Shown piece after piece: positions 31,426-40,463 of a DNA stretch of 64,000 nt; position 1 is the first letter of the stretch; each line of letters starts with the position of its first letter. The DNA comes from G942493275 sp942493275 (GTDB lineage Bacteria > Actinomycetota > Coriobacteriia > Anaerosomatales > PHET01), in the NCBI GenBank assembly GCA_942493275.1, contig OW818687.1, positions 1,984,001 through 2,048,000 on the forward strand. Direction: 5' to 3'. Under the pieces are notes generated by a model. It did no database searches. It saw only the letters and a program-made list of their open reading frames with translations, and had not been told where the DNA came from. The translations under genes were made by a program, and so were the position numbers.

Positions 31426-32724
31426 CTACAGGGCCGAGCGGAACACCAGTCCCGAGAGCAACTTGGGGTAGAAGTAGGTGCTCTTCTGCGGCATCGTCTC
31501 GCCCGCGAGCGACACCTCGCGCAGCTGGTCCATCCGCGTCGCCCTCAGGACGAATGCCACGTCGTGCTCGGCGGTGGCCTTCAGCGCGTCGTGCGCGTTC
31601 TTGGTGAAGGCGAGGCGGTCGAGGGTCTCGGGGCGGTCCGGGTGGATTCCCAACAGCGGCCACAGGATGAGCTCTTGCAGGACCGCGACGTCGAGCGACT
31701 TCCATGCGTCGGAGTGCCCGGAGTCGATGGCGATGGTCGGGTCGACATCGGTGCGCAGGACGGCGAGGAAGGGACGATCGTCGCCGCGGGTCTTGAGGAG
31801 GAACGCCGGGCGGTCGTGGCCTTCGAGCGCTCCCGAGGGGTGACCCTGCGCGAGTTCGCTCACGTCGAACTTCTCGGAGAGGGCGGCCTTGAAGGTCTCG
31901 GGGTCGAATCCGGCGAGTCCGTCCGCGATGCGCTGGTAAGGAAGCACGACGAGCTCAGGGTCGTCCATGTTGACGAGCGCCATCATGACGAAGTCGGAGG
32001 GCGGGTCGACGGGGGTGTCTCCCGCCGCCGCGGCTTCCTCGCGCTTGAGGTCGCGGAAGGCGAGCGCGGTGGTGTAGCGGTGATGGCCGTCGGCGATGAA
32101 GAGCTGTCGGTCGGCCATGAACCCCGCGAGCCGCTCCGCGAGGTCCGGGTCGGCCGATGCCCACAGGGTGCTCGTGACGCCGTCCGCATCTGTGGCAGTG
32201 GCGACGGGGTTCTCGGCCATGGCGGCGGCGAAGAGCTCAGCGGTCGCATTCGCCGGGTCATCGTAGAGGCCGAAGACCTGGCTCAGGTTCGCGCCCGTTG
32301 ACTTGGTCAGCTCGAATCTGTCCCCGAGTGCCTTGGGCAGCGTGCGCTCGTGCGGCAAGATGACGCCGGCATCGAAGGGCTCGAGACCGACCTCGACGAT
32401 GAATGCCCTGCGCCGCACCTCGGAGCCGCCGAGTTCGAAGCGCTGCTCCAGGACGTACACGCTGGGGGCGGCGTCCTGTGCAAGGATGCCTTCGTCGCGC
32501 CACCGCTGCCAGGTCCTGGCGCCGGTGGCGTATCGGCTGTTCTCATCGGCGGGGTCGAGTGGTCCTTCGGGGAGCTCGAGATCGACGACGTTTCGCGGGT
32601 CAAGCGCGAGGAACTCGGCACGCTGCGACGGCGAGATGACGTCGTAGGGCGGCGCGGTGAGCGGCGTGATGTCGACTGAGTTTGAGGCGTAGCGCCATCC
32701 GGAAAATGGGCGTACACGAGCCAT
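31426..32724 (-). CDS. DUF1015 family protein
   Basis: A 432-aa protein with the DUF1015 opening (VRPFSGWRY, then TAPPYDVIS) and the later conserved IADGHHRYTTAL and TMPQKSTYFYPKL segments. The C-terminal motif resembles ends seen in the whole family. Its molecular role is not established. It is transcribed alone, opposite the endonuclease III-like gene, and 74 nt upstream of azlD on the same strand. Confidence 0.88.
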   Translation of the reverse strand: MARVRPFSGWRYASNSVDITPLTAPPYDVISPSQRAEFLALDPRNVVDLELPEGPLDPADENSRYATGARTWQRWRDEGILAQDAAPSVYVLEQRFELGGSEVRRRAFIVEVGLEPFDAGVILPHERTLPKALGDRFELTKSTGANLSQVFGLYDDPANATAELFAAAMAENPVATATDADGVTSTLWASADPDLAERLAGFMADRQLFIADGHHRYTTALAFRDLKREEAAAAGDTPVDPPSDFVMMALVNMDDPELVVLPYQRIADGLAGFDPETFKAALSEKFDVSELAQGHPSGALEGHDRPAFLLKTRGDDRPFLAVLRTDVDPTIAIDSGHSDAWKSLDVAVLQELILWPLLGIHPDRPETLDRLAFTKNAHDALKATAEHDVAFVLRATRMDQLREVSLAGETMPQKSTYFYPKLLSGLVFRSAL

Positions 32725-32798
32725 GCGTCGGGCTCCTTCTCGGGTCGTGCGGGTGTGGGCTGTCAGTCTAGCGCACGCTCACGGGCGCGGAAAGCGGT

Positions 32799-33134
32799 CT
32801 AGAGCACCGCGCGCAGCACCACGAACGCCGCGATGCCGGCGAGTGTGGCGCCGAGGAAGCTGCGGGTGAAGCGGAACGTCAGGATCGTGAACACCGACGC
32901 CCACAGGTACGGGCTTGTGAGAGGCGGCTGCCATTCGCCGCCGGGTCGAAGGACCTCGCTCGCGACCAGCGCACCCATCACCGAGATCGGCACGTACGAG
33001 AGCCACAGCATGATCGGGCGCGGGAGGCTCAGCCGTGAGAGCAGCGCGAGCGGCAGGAAGCGCAGTGCGAAGTTGGTGAGCGCCATTCCGGCGATGACAA
33101 GCATTATCGTGGACGGCGCGAGCGGCTCAGTCAT
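32799..33134 (-). CDS. azlD: AzlD-type branched-chain amino acid export subunit
   Basis: A 111-aa membrane protein with about four hydrophobic spans and the LRFLPLALLSR motif usual for AzlD. AzlD works with AzlC as a two-part exporter of branched-chain amino acids or analogs. Its start overlaps the azlC stop by 8 nt, the standard arrangement for the pair. Substrate is inferred from family. Confidence 0.88.
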   Translation of the reverse strand: MTEPLAPSTIMLVIAGMALTNFALRFLPLALLSRLSLPRPIMLWLSYVPISVMGALVASEVLRPGGEWQPPLTSPYLWASVFTILTFRFTRSFLGATLAGIAAFVVLRAVL

Positions 33135-33891
33135 CGCCGAACACCGCCGCTCCGACGCCGGCGCCCACGATCGAGGCGATGATGATGAACCAGCTGGGGG
33201 AGAGCGCGATTCCCACCAGCTCGAGAAGCGGCAGCGCCAACATCAGCGCGCCGGCGATGATGCCGATGATGACGTGACGACGATCCTCGGCAAGCGCAAC
33301 GAACAGCGCCGAGAACATCGCCGGCATCGCGAACTCCACGCCCCACCGAGACGGGTCGCCGATCCACCCGGCGCCGGCCGCGCCCAACAGGGTGCCGCCC
33401 ACCCATCCGAGCCACGAGACGGCACCGACGCCCGCCATCGAGGCCGGGGTCGAGAGGCCCTGGCGGCGATCCGAGATGTTGACCGCGAACGTCTCGTCGG
33501 TGAGCGTGAAGCCCAGCCAGCCGAGAACCGGGAGCCGCACGCCGGCGACGTGAGGGGCCATCGTCGTCGCGAAGAGCACGTAGCGCATGTTCACGACTGC
33601 GGTCGCCATGATGGTGGCCGCAGCGGTCGAACCTCCGCCGAGTAGTGAGAGGGCGATGAACTGTCCAGCTCCCGCGATGGCGGTCGCCGAGCACAGCACC
33701 GCCTGCCACGTGGTGAAGCCGAGTGTTCTTGCGAGCACGCCAAAGGCCGCCCCGACGGGGACGTAGCCGAGAAGGATCGGGATTCCGAGCCGGGCTCCCC
33801 GCACGAAACGCTGGAGGCGCGAGCCGTTGAGCGCGAGGTCGACCGCTGGGTCCTCGGCGCGCGGGTGGGGGCTGTCGGGGGGAGAAGGCAC
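33127..33891 (-). CDS. azlC: AzlC-type branched-chain amino acid export subunit
   Basis: A 254-aa protein with an approximately 35-residue polar N-terminus and six to seven membrane spans. Family motifs include GYVPVGAAFGVLA, AGAGQFIA, NMRYVLFATTMAPH and the TDETFAVN loop. It is the first gene of the azlCD pair. The start region contains several possible codons; I kept the longest, but a start closer to the first span cannot be excluded. Confidence 0.9.
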   Translation of the reverse strand: MPSPPDSPHPRAEDPAVDLALNGSRLQRFVRGARLGIPILLGYVPVGAAFGVLARTLGFTTWQAVLCSATAIAGAGQFIALSLLGGGSTAAATIMATAVVNMRYVLFATTMAPHVAGVRLPVLGWLGFTLTDETFAVNISDRRQGLSTPASMAGVGAVSWLGWVGGTLLGAAGAGWIGDPSRWGVEFAMPAMFSALFVALAEDRRHVIIGIIAGALMLALPLLELVGIALSPSWFIIIASIVGAGVGAAVFGDD

Positions 33892-34013
33892 GTCGGCAAT
33901 CCTAGCACTGTGGCGTGGTTCTTGCGGAAAGATCGACGCGCTGCGAGATCCCGGTCACGCTCTGCTCGCAAAGCGGTAGAATCACCTCAGGGGCGTACCG
34001 AACGGAGGCGGTC

Positions 34014-34406
34014 ATGGAGTTCACGATCACCTGCCCCATCGACGGGCCGATCGATGTGTCACTCGAAGACATCGAGACCGTCGTCCTGCGGGAGTCTGAG
34101 CGGGCCGACATCACTTTCGTGTGCCCCCACTGCGGCACCGAGATAACCGTCGCCGCTGTCATTCCGTCGTTCCTCGTCGCCGCGATGGAGGCCCTCGCCG
34201 AGGACCCCGAATCGCCGGCAGGCTCCGACTTCATCGCCCCCGTCGATCGCGACTTCGCGTTCCCCGAGGAAGTGGCTGATGCGGACGACTCGGACCTGGT
34301 CGCCAGCGATCCTCGCTTCGAGGCGTACTGCGAGTACTTCCGCCGCCAGTTGAGTCACGTGGACTGCGTGGAAGACGCGCTCCACGAGATCGACTCCAAG
34401 GGCTAG
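34014..34406 (+). CDS. Zinc-ribbon-like small protein, 130 aa
   Basis: Not recognised. The N-terminal 45 residues look like a rubredoxin- or zinc-ribbon-like knuckle (TCPIDG, then FVCPHCGTE), with an acidic C-terminal half. ATG 34014 has an exact GGAGG 5 nt upstream, which rules out the longer in-frame start. A -10-like TAGAAT lies at 33977-33982. Its TAG stop overlaps the stop of the convergent rhomboid gene: both use the four bases CTAG at 34403-34406. Confidence 0.65.
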   Translation: MEFTITCPIDGPIDVSLEDIETVVLRESERADITFVCPHCGTEITVAAVIPSFLVAAMEALAEDPESPAGSDFIAPVDRDFAFPEEVADADDSDLVASDPRFEAYCEYFRRQLSHVDCVEDALHEIDSKG

Positions 34407-35128
34407 GCTGCCCGATTCCTGCTTGAGCGCGAGGTGCGCGCGGGTTTCGATGCGCGCCCGGGACGCTTCGTCGACGCCTTCGCGAGCGGGAGTGCCAGGG
34501 CCAAGCCTGTCGCGAAGCCGGCGAGATGCGCGTACCACGCCACTGACGCAGATGCCGACCCGGGGACTACCGGCGCGATACCTGAGGCGAGCTGCAGCAG
34601 GAACCACAGCCCGATGACGAATGCTGCCGGCAACGACGCCACCTCGAAGAAGAACCCCACGGGCACGAGTGTGGTGATCCGGTCGCGCGGCGCGAGCACG
34701 AGGTGTGCGCCGAGGACGCCGGCGATTGCCCCGCTTGCGCCGACGAGCGGCTGGGCCGAGACGGGATTCACGAGGGCGTGCGCGAGCGCTCCGGCCACGC
34801 CGCAGACGAGGTAGAGCAGCACGAACCGCCGCCACCCGAGCCGTGCCTCGACCGCCGGGCCGAACGCCGCCAGAAACACGAGGTTACCGATAAGGTGCAG
34901 CCAGCCAGCGTGCAGGAAGGTGCTGGTCACCGTGGTCACGAGCTGGCCGGGGGAGAGCGCTGAGGCAAAGAAGCGCGAGGGTACGAGCGCCAGCGCGACG
35001 ATGATCGAGTTGGCCCTGTTGGGCTCGAGTGAGGCGAGTCGAAGCATGGCCGCGGCGCACAGGGCGGCGATGAGGATGGTCGCCAACGGGATGATTCGCA
35101 GGCGTTGCTCGGACCGCAGGGGTATCAA
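34403..35128 (-). CDS. Rhomboid family intramembrane serine protease
   Basis: About 241 aa with six membrane spans. The catalytic serine is S132 in GASGA, the partner histidine H201 in AWYAHLAGF, and the oxyanion helpers are in LHLIGN. Rhomboids cut transmembrane substrates. I prefer the TTG at 35128: the product then starts MIPLR, common in this family, with GGAG 8 nt upstream. An in-frame GTG at 35158 would add 10 residues. The C-terminus is Arg/Lys-rich and cytoplasmic. Confidence 0.9.
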   Translation of the reverse strand: MIPLRSEQRLRIIPLATILIAALCAAAMLRLASLEPNRANSIIVALALVPSRFFASALSPGQLVTTVTSTFLHAGWLHLIGNLVFLAAFGPAVEARLGWRRFVLLYLVCGVAGALAHALVNPVSAQPLVGASGAIAGVLGAHLVLAPRDRITTLVPVGFFFEVASLPAAFVIGLWFLLQLASGIAPVVPGSASASVAWYAHLAGFATGLALALPLAKASTKRPGRASKPARTSRSSRNRAA

Positions 35129-35240
35129 TGTCTGGACTCCGTGGCCTGTGGCTCTCACTGCGTGGGGAGTGCGTGAGTGCTAGGATTTGCAGCGACGCAA
35201 GTCTAGCGCACCCCGGCACGTGCCGGGCCTAGGAGGACAC

Positions 35241-35810
35241 ATGAATTCAGTATGGCTGTTCGCGTGCTGCGGAGGACTCGGTCTTCTGCTCGTAGTCGTG
35301 GCTCTGGCCATCGTCGCTCTGTACAACCGGCTCGTCGTTCTGCGCAATCGCGTCGACAACGCCTGGAGCCAGATCGACGTTCAGCTCAAGCAGCGTTACG
35401 ACTTGATCCCGAACCTCGTTGAGATCGTGAAGGGCTATGCCACTCACGAGCGCGAGACGCTCGAGAACGTCATTCAGGCCCGCAACATGGCGGTAAGCGC
35501 TACTGGTGTGGAGGCGCAGGCCGAAGCCGAGAACATGCTGACCGGAGCTCTCAAGAGCCTGTTTGCTGTCACCGAGGCCTACCCGGACCTCAAGGCCAAC
35601 GTGAACTTCATGGATCTGCAGCAGAAGCTCTCCGACGTCGAGGGCAAGATCGCCTACGCGCGACAGTTCTACAACGATGCGGTCATGAGCTTCAACACGG
35701 CCATCCAGTCGTTCCCCGCAAACTTGCTCGCCGGGATGTTCGGGTTCACCGCTCGCGAGTACTTCGAAGCTGGCGTCGAGGCCGAGACCGCCCCGAAGAT
35801 CCAGTTCTAG
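35241..35810 (+). CDS. lemA: LemA family protein
   Basis: A 189-aa protein with an N-terminal membrane helix (about residues 5-28) and the LemA core. The core shows YNRLVVLRNRVDNAWSQIDV, QRYDLIPNLVE, LTEAYPDLKAN-like FAVTEAYPDLKAN, and ARQFYNDAV. The GPI-like lipid role suggested for relatives is unproven. An exact AGGAGGACAC precedes the ATG. The stop abuts the GTG of lgt, so the two are cotranslated. Confidence 0.92.
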   Translation: MNSVWLFACCGGLGLLLVVVALAIVALYNRLVVLRNRVDNAWSQIDVQLKQRYDLIPNLVEIVKGYATHERETLENVIQARNMAVSATGVEAQAEAENMLTGALKSLFAVTEAYPDLKANVNFMDLQQKLSDVEGKIAYARQFYNDAVMSFNTAIQSFPANLLAGMFGFTAREYFEAGVEAETAPKIQF

Positions 35811-36638
35811 GTGCGCATGTCGCTCGCCGCGCTGGTGTATCCGGGTTTCGACCCGATCGCGTTCTCCGTCGGGCCGCTCCAGGTCCGCTGGTATGGTTTG
35901 GCGTACCTCGCGGGCTTCTTCGTCGCGGCCGCGCTGCTGCGCTACTTCTCGAAGCGCTGGGACATCGAGCTCACGTGGGACGACGTCACCACGATCCTGC
36001 TGTGGGCCGTATTCGGCGTCTTGGTGGGCGGGCGTCTCGGCTACGTACTGTTCTACGGCGACGGCTACTACCTGAAGAACCCGATCGAGATCTTGGCAGT
36101 GTGGGACGGCGGCATGTCGTTCCACGGCGGGTTGATCGGCATCCTGCTGGCGGGAATCCCCGCGGCCAGGGCCGTGGGCGTCACCTGGCTCACGCTGTGC
36201 GACCTCGGCGCGATCGGGGCCCCGGTCGGTTTTGGGCTCGGCAGGCTGGCGAACTTCGTCAACGGCGAGCTCTGGGGCAGGGTCTCGGACGTGTCGTGGG
36301 CTATGGTCTTCCCTGGCGCCGGCGTCTATCCGAGGCATCCGTCGCAGCTCTACGAGGCGGTGCTCGAGGGGCTGGTGCTCTTCGCTGTCATGGTTGTATT
36401 GGCGCGCAAGCTTCCGCCTCGCCCGCGAGGCGAGATGGTCGGATGGCTGCTGGCGCTCTATGGCTGCTTCCGGATATCAGCTGAGTTCTTCAGGGAGCCC
36501 GACACCCAGCTTGGCTTTCTTGCGGGAGACTGGATGACGATGGGCATGCTACTGAGCCTGCCACTGGTCATCGGCGGGTTCTGGTTGGTGACGTGGGCCC
36601 GACGCAGGCAGCTCGGTCACGTGAGGGTCGGCGCCTAG
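35811..36638 (+). CDS. lgt: Prolipoprotein diacylglyceryl transferase
   Basis: A 275-aa seven-span membrane enzyme that moves diacylglycerol from phosphatidylglycerol to the lipobox cysteine of lipoproteins. It has the Lgt signature as GRLANFVNGELWGR, and HPSQLYEA near the C-terminal third. The usual signature has Gly-Asn; here Ala precedes Asn. The GTG at 35811 abuts lemA; an ATG two codons later could also serve. The DUF3048 lipoprotein encoded just downstream is a likely client. Confidence 0.95.
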   Translation: MRMSLAALVYPGFDPIAFSVGPLQVRWYGLAYLAGFFVAAALLRYFSKRWDIELTWDDVTTILLWAVFGVLVGGRLGYVLFYGDGYYLKNPIEILAVWDGGMSFHGGLIGILLAGIPAARAVGVTWLTLCDLGAIGAPVGFGLGRLANFVNGELWGRVSDVSWAMVFPGAGVYPRHPSQLYEAVLEGLVLFAVMVVLARKLPPRPRGEMVGWLLALYGCFRISAEFFREPDTQLGFLAGDWMTMGMLLSLPLVIGGFWLVTWARRRQLGHVRVGA

Positions 36639-36847
36639 GGAGCAGGCGGGCAGATGGCGTCCGCGGGCTTCCAGCACGGCGCTTCGCGATCGAGACAGCG
36701 TACGCTCTCCCCGGGAGGCAGCGAACGCGGCGGATTGCAGTAGGCGCAGAACAGCTGCGGGTACTGGCCGACCAGATCCTTGAGCTCGGGGTCATCATAG
36801 GGACGCGGCTCAGGCATCTCGACCATGTGGAGCAGGTAGCAGGGCAT
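36635..36847 (-). CDS. Small Cys/Pro-rich protein, 70 aa
   Basis: No family recognised. It carries cysteines in FCAYCNPP, VRCLDREAPCW and AICPP, suggesting a metal knuckle, and a short hydrophobic start (MPCYLLHMVEM). On the minus strand AAAGGCGG precedes the ATG by about 7 nt. It ends convergently with lgt, and the two stop codons share CTAG (36635-36638). Real coding status is supported mainly by the ribosome binding site and the lack of any competing gene. Confidence 0.55.
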   Translation of the reverse strand: MPCYLLHMVEMPEPRPYDDPELKDLVGQYPQLFCAYCNPPRSLPPGESVRCLDREAPCWKPADAICPPAP

Positions 36848-36937
36848 TCAGGTCCGCCTTTCTTCACCCGCCATGCTACGACGCACGGAGCGCCGCGTCC
36901 AAGAGTTCGCGATCTTCTGACGAATCGGCAGTCTGGT

Positions 36938-36967
36938 TTGACCCGCGACCCGCGGCCTCACTAGACT
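36938..36967 (+). promoter_or_regulatory. Promoter of the DUF3048 lipoprotein gene
   Basis: TTGACC (36938-36943), an 18-nt spacer and TAGACT (36962-36967), about 33 nt before the ATG. Both hexamers match consensus at 4-5 of 6 positions. Confidence 0.55.
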
Positions 36968-36999
36968 GCGAGGGGCAGTACGACAAGGGAGTCCGATTG

Positions 37000-38058
37000 A
37001 TGCGCAAGAGCCGTTCGACCACCATCGCGCGAGGCGTGCTCCTCGGCGCGCTCGTACTTACCGCGCTCTCGCTCGTCGCGTGTGACGGGTCGCCGCCAGC
37101 GGTCACCTCGGCATGGCCGGTGGCCAACGCCGAGCGAACCGTGCCCAAGCCCCCCGAGCCGGTGCGCTGGCCGTACACGGGCAACGACGCCCCCAACGAA
37201 AAGGTGATCAAGAAGCGCCCGCTCTCGGTCAAGATCGAGAACTCCCCTTCAGCTCGACCCCAAGGGGGTCTTGGCTACGCGGACGTCGTCTACGAGACGA
37301 TCACCGAGGGCGGAATCACCCGGTTCAACGCCATCTTCCAAAGCAACGTTCCCGACCAGATCGTGCCGGTCAGAAGCGCCAGGTTCTCGGACCTGTGGAT
37401 CGTGCCGCAGTACGACGGCCTGTTCTTCTTCTCGGGCGCGAGCTCGACGGTCAACGGGCGCGTACGCGCTGCCAAGCTCCCGAACCTCTCCGAGGATGCC
37501 GGCATCTCGTATCCTTACTCGCGAGCCACGAACAGGAGCGCGCCGCACAACCTGATCCTCGACACCGACAAGGCGTACGCGGAGGCGAAGAAGCGGGGAC
37601 ACTCGCTCACGGCGAACCTGGAGCCGCTTCAGTATGAGCGGCGCAGCACCGACGGCACGCCGACCGTCTCCGAGATCGACATCCCGTTCTCGCAGGCCAA
37701 CCGCGTGAAGTGGGTCTACAACCCCACTACCGGCCGCTACCTCAGGTGGAACAACGGCAACAAGCACTCTGATGCGACGCTCGGCAAACAGCTGGCTGCG
37801 GACAACGTCGTGGTGATGTGGGCGAAGTACGACGCGCAGAGCCGCGACAAGGTCGGGTCGACCACCTACGACATCGATCTGGGTGGGGAGGGGCGGGTCA
37901 CAGTCTTCCGAAACGGCCAGCGATTCGACGGCACGTGGGTGGCCGGGCGCAACGCGCCGCCGCGCTTCAAGGACGCCGACGGAGCCGCCATCAAGCTCGC
38001 CCGAGGCCAGACCTGGTTCCAGGTGATTCCGTTGAACGGCACAATTTCCATGAAGTAA
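37000..38058 (+). CDS. DUF3048 domain lipoprotein (YerB-like)
   Basis: A 352-aa predicted lipoprotein. The signal peptide ends in the lipobox LVAC with C28 as the lipid site. The mature protein matches the DUF3048/YerB type: the NSPSARPQGGLGYADVVYE opening, VPVRSARFSDLWI, and a C-terminal half ending in RGQTWFQVIP. Function is unknown. ATG 37000 with AAGGGA 9 nt upstream is better than the overlapping TTG at 36997. The neighbouring lgt would process it. Confidence 0.88.
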   Translation: MRKSRSTTIARGVLLGALVLTALSLVACDGSPPAVTSAWPVANAERTVPKPPEPVRWPYTGNDAPNEKVIKKRPLSVKIENSPSARPQGGLGYADVVYETITEGGITRFNAIFQSNVPDQIVPVRSARFSDLWIVPQYDGLFFFSGASSTVNGRVRAAKLPNLSEDAGISYPYSRATNRSAPHNLILDTDKAYAEAKKRGHSLTANLEPLQYERRSTDGTPTVSEIDIPFSQANRVKWVYNPTTGRYLRWNNGNKHSDATLGKQLAADNVVVMWAKYDAQSRDKVGSTTYDIDLGGEGRVTVFRNGQRFDGTWVAGRNAPPRFKDADGAAIKLARGQTWFQVIPLNGTISMK

Positions 38059-38083
38059 GTGCGCTAATGGCTCACCCGCGTGG

Positions 38084-38113
38084 TTGTGCCGCGTCTGGAC
38101 GCGCGGGTACAAT
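38084..38113 (+). promoter_or_regulatory. pdxST promoter
   Basis: TTGTGC (38084-38089), an 18-nt spacer and TACAAT (38108-38113). The -10 is strong and the -35 keeps only the first three bases of consensus. The leader to the pdxS start is about 60 nt. Confidence 0.45.
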
Positions 38114-38179
38114 CCACGCACGCACCGCCATGTACGAGTGAGGGATAGATCCTCGCTCTCGGAAGGAGTCGTATCACCT

Positions 38180-39076
38180 GTGGCTGACACGCAGCGCGAA
38201 ATCGGGACGATGAGAGTCAAGACCGGCCTGGCCGAGATGCTCAAGGGTGGCGTCATCATGGACGTCGTCACGTCCGAGCAGGCCAAGATCGCCGAGGACG
38301 CCGGAGCCGTCGCCGTCATGGCGCTGGAGCGCGTGCCGGCGGACATCCGCGCCCAGGGTGGAGTCTCGCGCATGTCCGACCCGACGATGGTCGAGGGCAT
38401 CGTGGCCGCCGTGACGATTCCGGTCATGGCCAAGTGCCGCATCGGGCATTTCGTCGAGGCGCAGGTGCTCCAGTCGCTCGGTGTCGACTATATCGACGAG
38501 TCCGAGGTGCTTACTCCTGCCGACGAGCAGTATCACGTCAACAAGTGGGACTTCACGGTCCCGTTCGTGTGCGGATCGCGCAACCTCGGTGAGGCGCTTC
38601 GCCGTATCGCCGAAGGTGCCGCGATGGTTCGCACCAAGGGAGAGCCCGGCACCGGCAACGTCGTCGAGGCCGTGCGCCACATGCGTCAGATGAACGACGA
38701 CATCGCCTGGGTCGCCGGTCTGACCGAGATGCAGCTGTTCGACGCCGCCAAGCAGCTCGGCGCGCCCTACGAGCTCGTCAAGTGGGTTCACGACAACGGT
38801 AAGCTGCCCGTCGTGAACTTCGCCGCAGGCGGCATCGCAACGCCCGCCGACGCCGCCCTCATGATGCAGCTCGGTTGCGACGGCGTGTTCGTCGGCTCCG
38901 GCATCTTCAAGAGCGGAGACCCCAGCGCCCGTGCCAAGGCGATCGTCGAGGCCACGACGCACTACGAGGACGCGGCGATCATCGCGAAGGTCTCGCGCAA
39001 TCTCGGCGAGGCCATGGTGGGAATCAACATTTCGGAGATTCCCGATGCCGAGCGTATGCAGGAGCGTGGCTGGTAG
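38180..39076 (+). CDS. pdxS: Pyridoxal 5'-phosphate synthase, lyase subunit PdxS
   Basis: A 298-aa TIM-barrel subunit that builds PLP from ribose 5-phosphate, glyceraldehyde 3-phosphate and ammonia. Motifs: GGVIMDVVT, AVMALERVPADIR with the first catalytic lysine later in VMAKCRIGH, TKGEPGTGN and GSGIFKSGDP. GTG 38180 gives MADTQREIG; GGAAGGA lies 12 nt upstream, a slightly long spacing. Its TAG abuts the GTG of pdxT, which supplies the ammonia. Confidence 0.96.
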   Translation: MADTQREIGTMRVKTGLAEMLKGGVIMDVVTSEQAKIAEDAGAVAVMALERVPADIRAQGGVSRMSDPTMVEGIVAAVTIPVMAKCRIGHFVEAQVLQSLGVDYIDESEVLTPADEQYHVNKWDFTVPFVCGSRNLGEALRRIAEGAAMVRTKGEPGTGNVVEAVRHMRQMNDDIAWVAGLTEMQLFDAAKQLGAPYELVKWVHDNGKLPVVNFAAGGIATPADAALMMQLGCDGVFVGSGIFKSGDPSARAKAIVEATTHYEDAAIIAKVSRNLGEAMVGINISEIPDAERMQERGW

Positions 39077-39658
39077 GTGAAGATCGGCGTACTCGCCCTT
39101 CAGGGAGCGTTTCGCGAGCACATCGTGATGCTCGAGGCCCTCGATGTCGAAGCGGTCGCCGTCAGGCTGCCCGCACAGCTCGCCGACCTCAATGGCCTGA
39201 TCATCCCCGGGGGCGAATCGACCGCGATCGCCAAGTTGATGGCGAAGTACGACTTCTACGACGCCATCATCCAGCAGCGCACGGCGGGTCTCGCTGTCTG
39301 GGGCACGTGTGCGGGAGCGATTCTGTCGGCGCGAGATGTGCTCGACGGGATCCCGGGGCAGCGCTCGCTTGAGCTGATGAACATCCAGGCGCGGCGCAAC
39401 GCATACGGCCGCCAGGTGGACAGCTTTGAGGCGGACCTGGACTTCGCCCACATCGGCGGGGCGTATCGCGGCGTCTTCATCAGGGCTCCGTGGATCGAGT
39501 CCGTGGGGGACGGCGTCGAAGTGCTGGCCGAGCATGACGACCACATAGTCGCCGCTCGCGAAGGCGACATGATGGCCACGGTGTTTCATCCCGAACTCAC
39601 GGGCGATCCCCGCGTGCACGCATACTTCGTCGAGCACGTCGTGGGCGCATCTTCGTAA
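39077..39658 (+). CDS. pdxT: Pyridoxal 5'-phosphate synthase, glutaminase subunit PdxT
   Basis: A 193-aa class I glutamine amidotransferase that feeds ammonia to PdxS. The glutamine loop PGGEST, the nucleophile in WGTCAGA and the His-Glu pair in FHPEL are all present, so it should be active. It begins at GTG immediately after pdxS. Confidence 0.95.
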   Translation: MKIGVLALQGAFREHIVMLEALDVEAVAVRLPAQLADLNGLIIPGGESTAIAKLMAKYDFYDAIIQQRTAGLAVWGTCAGAILSARDVLDGIPGQRSLELMNIQARRNAYGRQVDSFEADLDFAHIGGAYRGVFIRAPWIESVGDGVEVLAEHDDHIVAAREGDMMATVFHPELTGDPRVHAYFVEHVVGASS

Positions 39659-39679
39659 CAGACTGGAAGGACTCGGCAC

Positions 39680-40435
39680 ATGTCCGGACACTCAAAGTGG
39701 GCTACAACCAAGCACCGCAAGGCCGCGGTCGACGCGAAGCGCTCGGCTCAGTTCTCGAAGCTGACGCGAATCATCACCGTCGCGGCTAAGACCGGCGGTG
39801 ACCCCAACCCTGACAACAACGCCTCGCTTGCGGCCGCGATCGACAAGGCCAGGAGTTACTCACTGCCCAAGGACAAGATCCAGGCGGCGATCGACAAGGC
39901 GTTCGGCGCAGGCGCCGATGCGGCGAACTTCGAAGAGGTCATCTATGAGGGTTACGGACCAGCCGGCATCGCACTCTACATCGAGGCCCTGACCGACAAC
40001 CGTAACCGTACGGCTGCCGACGTCCGCGCGGCCTTCACTCGCGCGGGCGGCAACCTTGGCACGAGCGGGTCGGTCGCGTTCCAGTTCGAGCGCAAGGGGC
40101 AGCTCATCGTCGAGCGCGGAGCTTCGTTCGATGAAGACGAGATGTTCATGGTCGTTGCCGACGCCGGTGGCGAGGACATGGAGGCGGGCGAGGACGAGGT
40201 GCTGGTCTATACCGCGCCCGGCGAGTTGGGTACCGTTCGCGCGGCACTCGAGGCAGCCGGCGTCGCGGTCAAAGGCGCCGAGCTTGTGATGGAGCCGGTG
40301 AACGCGACCGTCGTCTCGGTCGAAGACGCCAAGAAGGTGCTGCGCCTCGTCGACAAGCTCGAGGAGAGCGACGACATCCAGAACGTCTACCACACCATGG
40401 AGCTCACCGACGAGATCGCCGCAGCCCTGGAGTAG
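39680..40435 (+). CDS. YebC/PmpR family protein
   Basis: A 251-aa protein with the family N-terminus SGHSKWATTKHRKAAVDAKR and the conserved YEGYGPAGIA and NLGTSGSVA segments. Members have been described as transcription regulators and, more recently, as translation factors that relieve ribosome stalls (TACO1 in mitochondria). It sits between pdxT and ruvC, a placement common in bacteria. GGAAGG lies about 12 nt before the ATG. Confidence 0.94.
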   Translation: MSGHSKWATTKHRKAAVDAKRSAQFSKLTRIITVAAKTGGDPNPDNNASLAAAIDKARSYSLPKDKIQAAIDKAFGAGADAANFEEVIYEGYGPAGIALYIEALTDNRNRTAADVRAAFTRAGGNLGTSGSVAFQFERKGQLIVERGASFDEDEMFMVVADAGGEDMEAGEDEVLVYTAPGELGTVRAALEAAGVAVKGAELVMEPVNATVVSVEDAKKVLRLVDKLEESDDIQNVYHTMELTDEIAAALE

Positions 40436-40463
40436 ACGCGCCGCGTCGCTTCGGCGTTCGCGC

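Noticed and set aside
38174..39691. 505-aa minus-strand frame opposite pdxST, and the 505-aa frame at 7423-8940 opposite argH
   Set aside because: Both are antisense shadows of well-supported genes.
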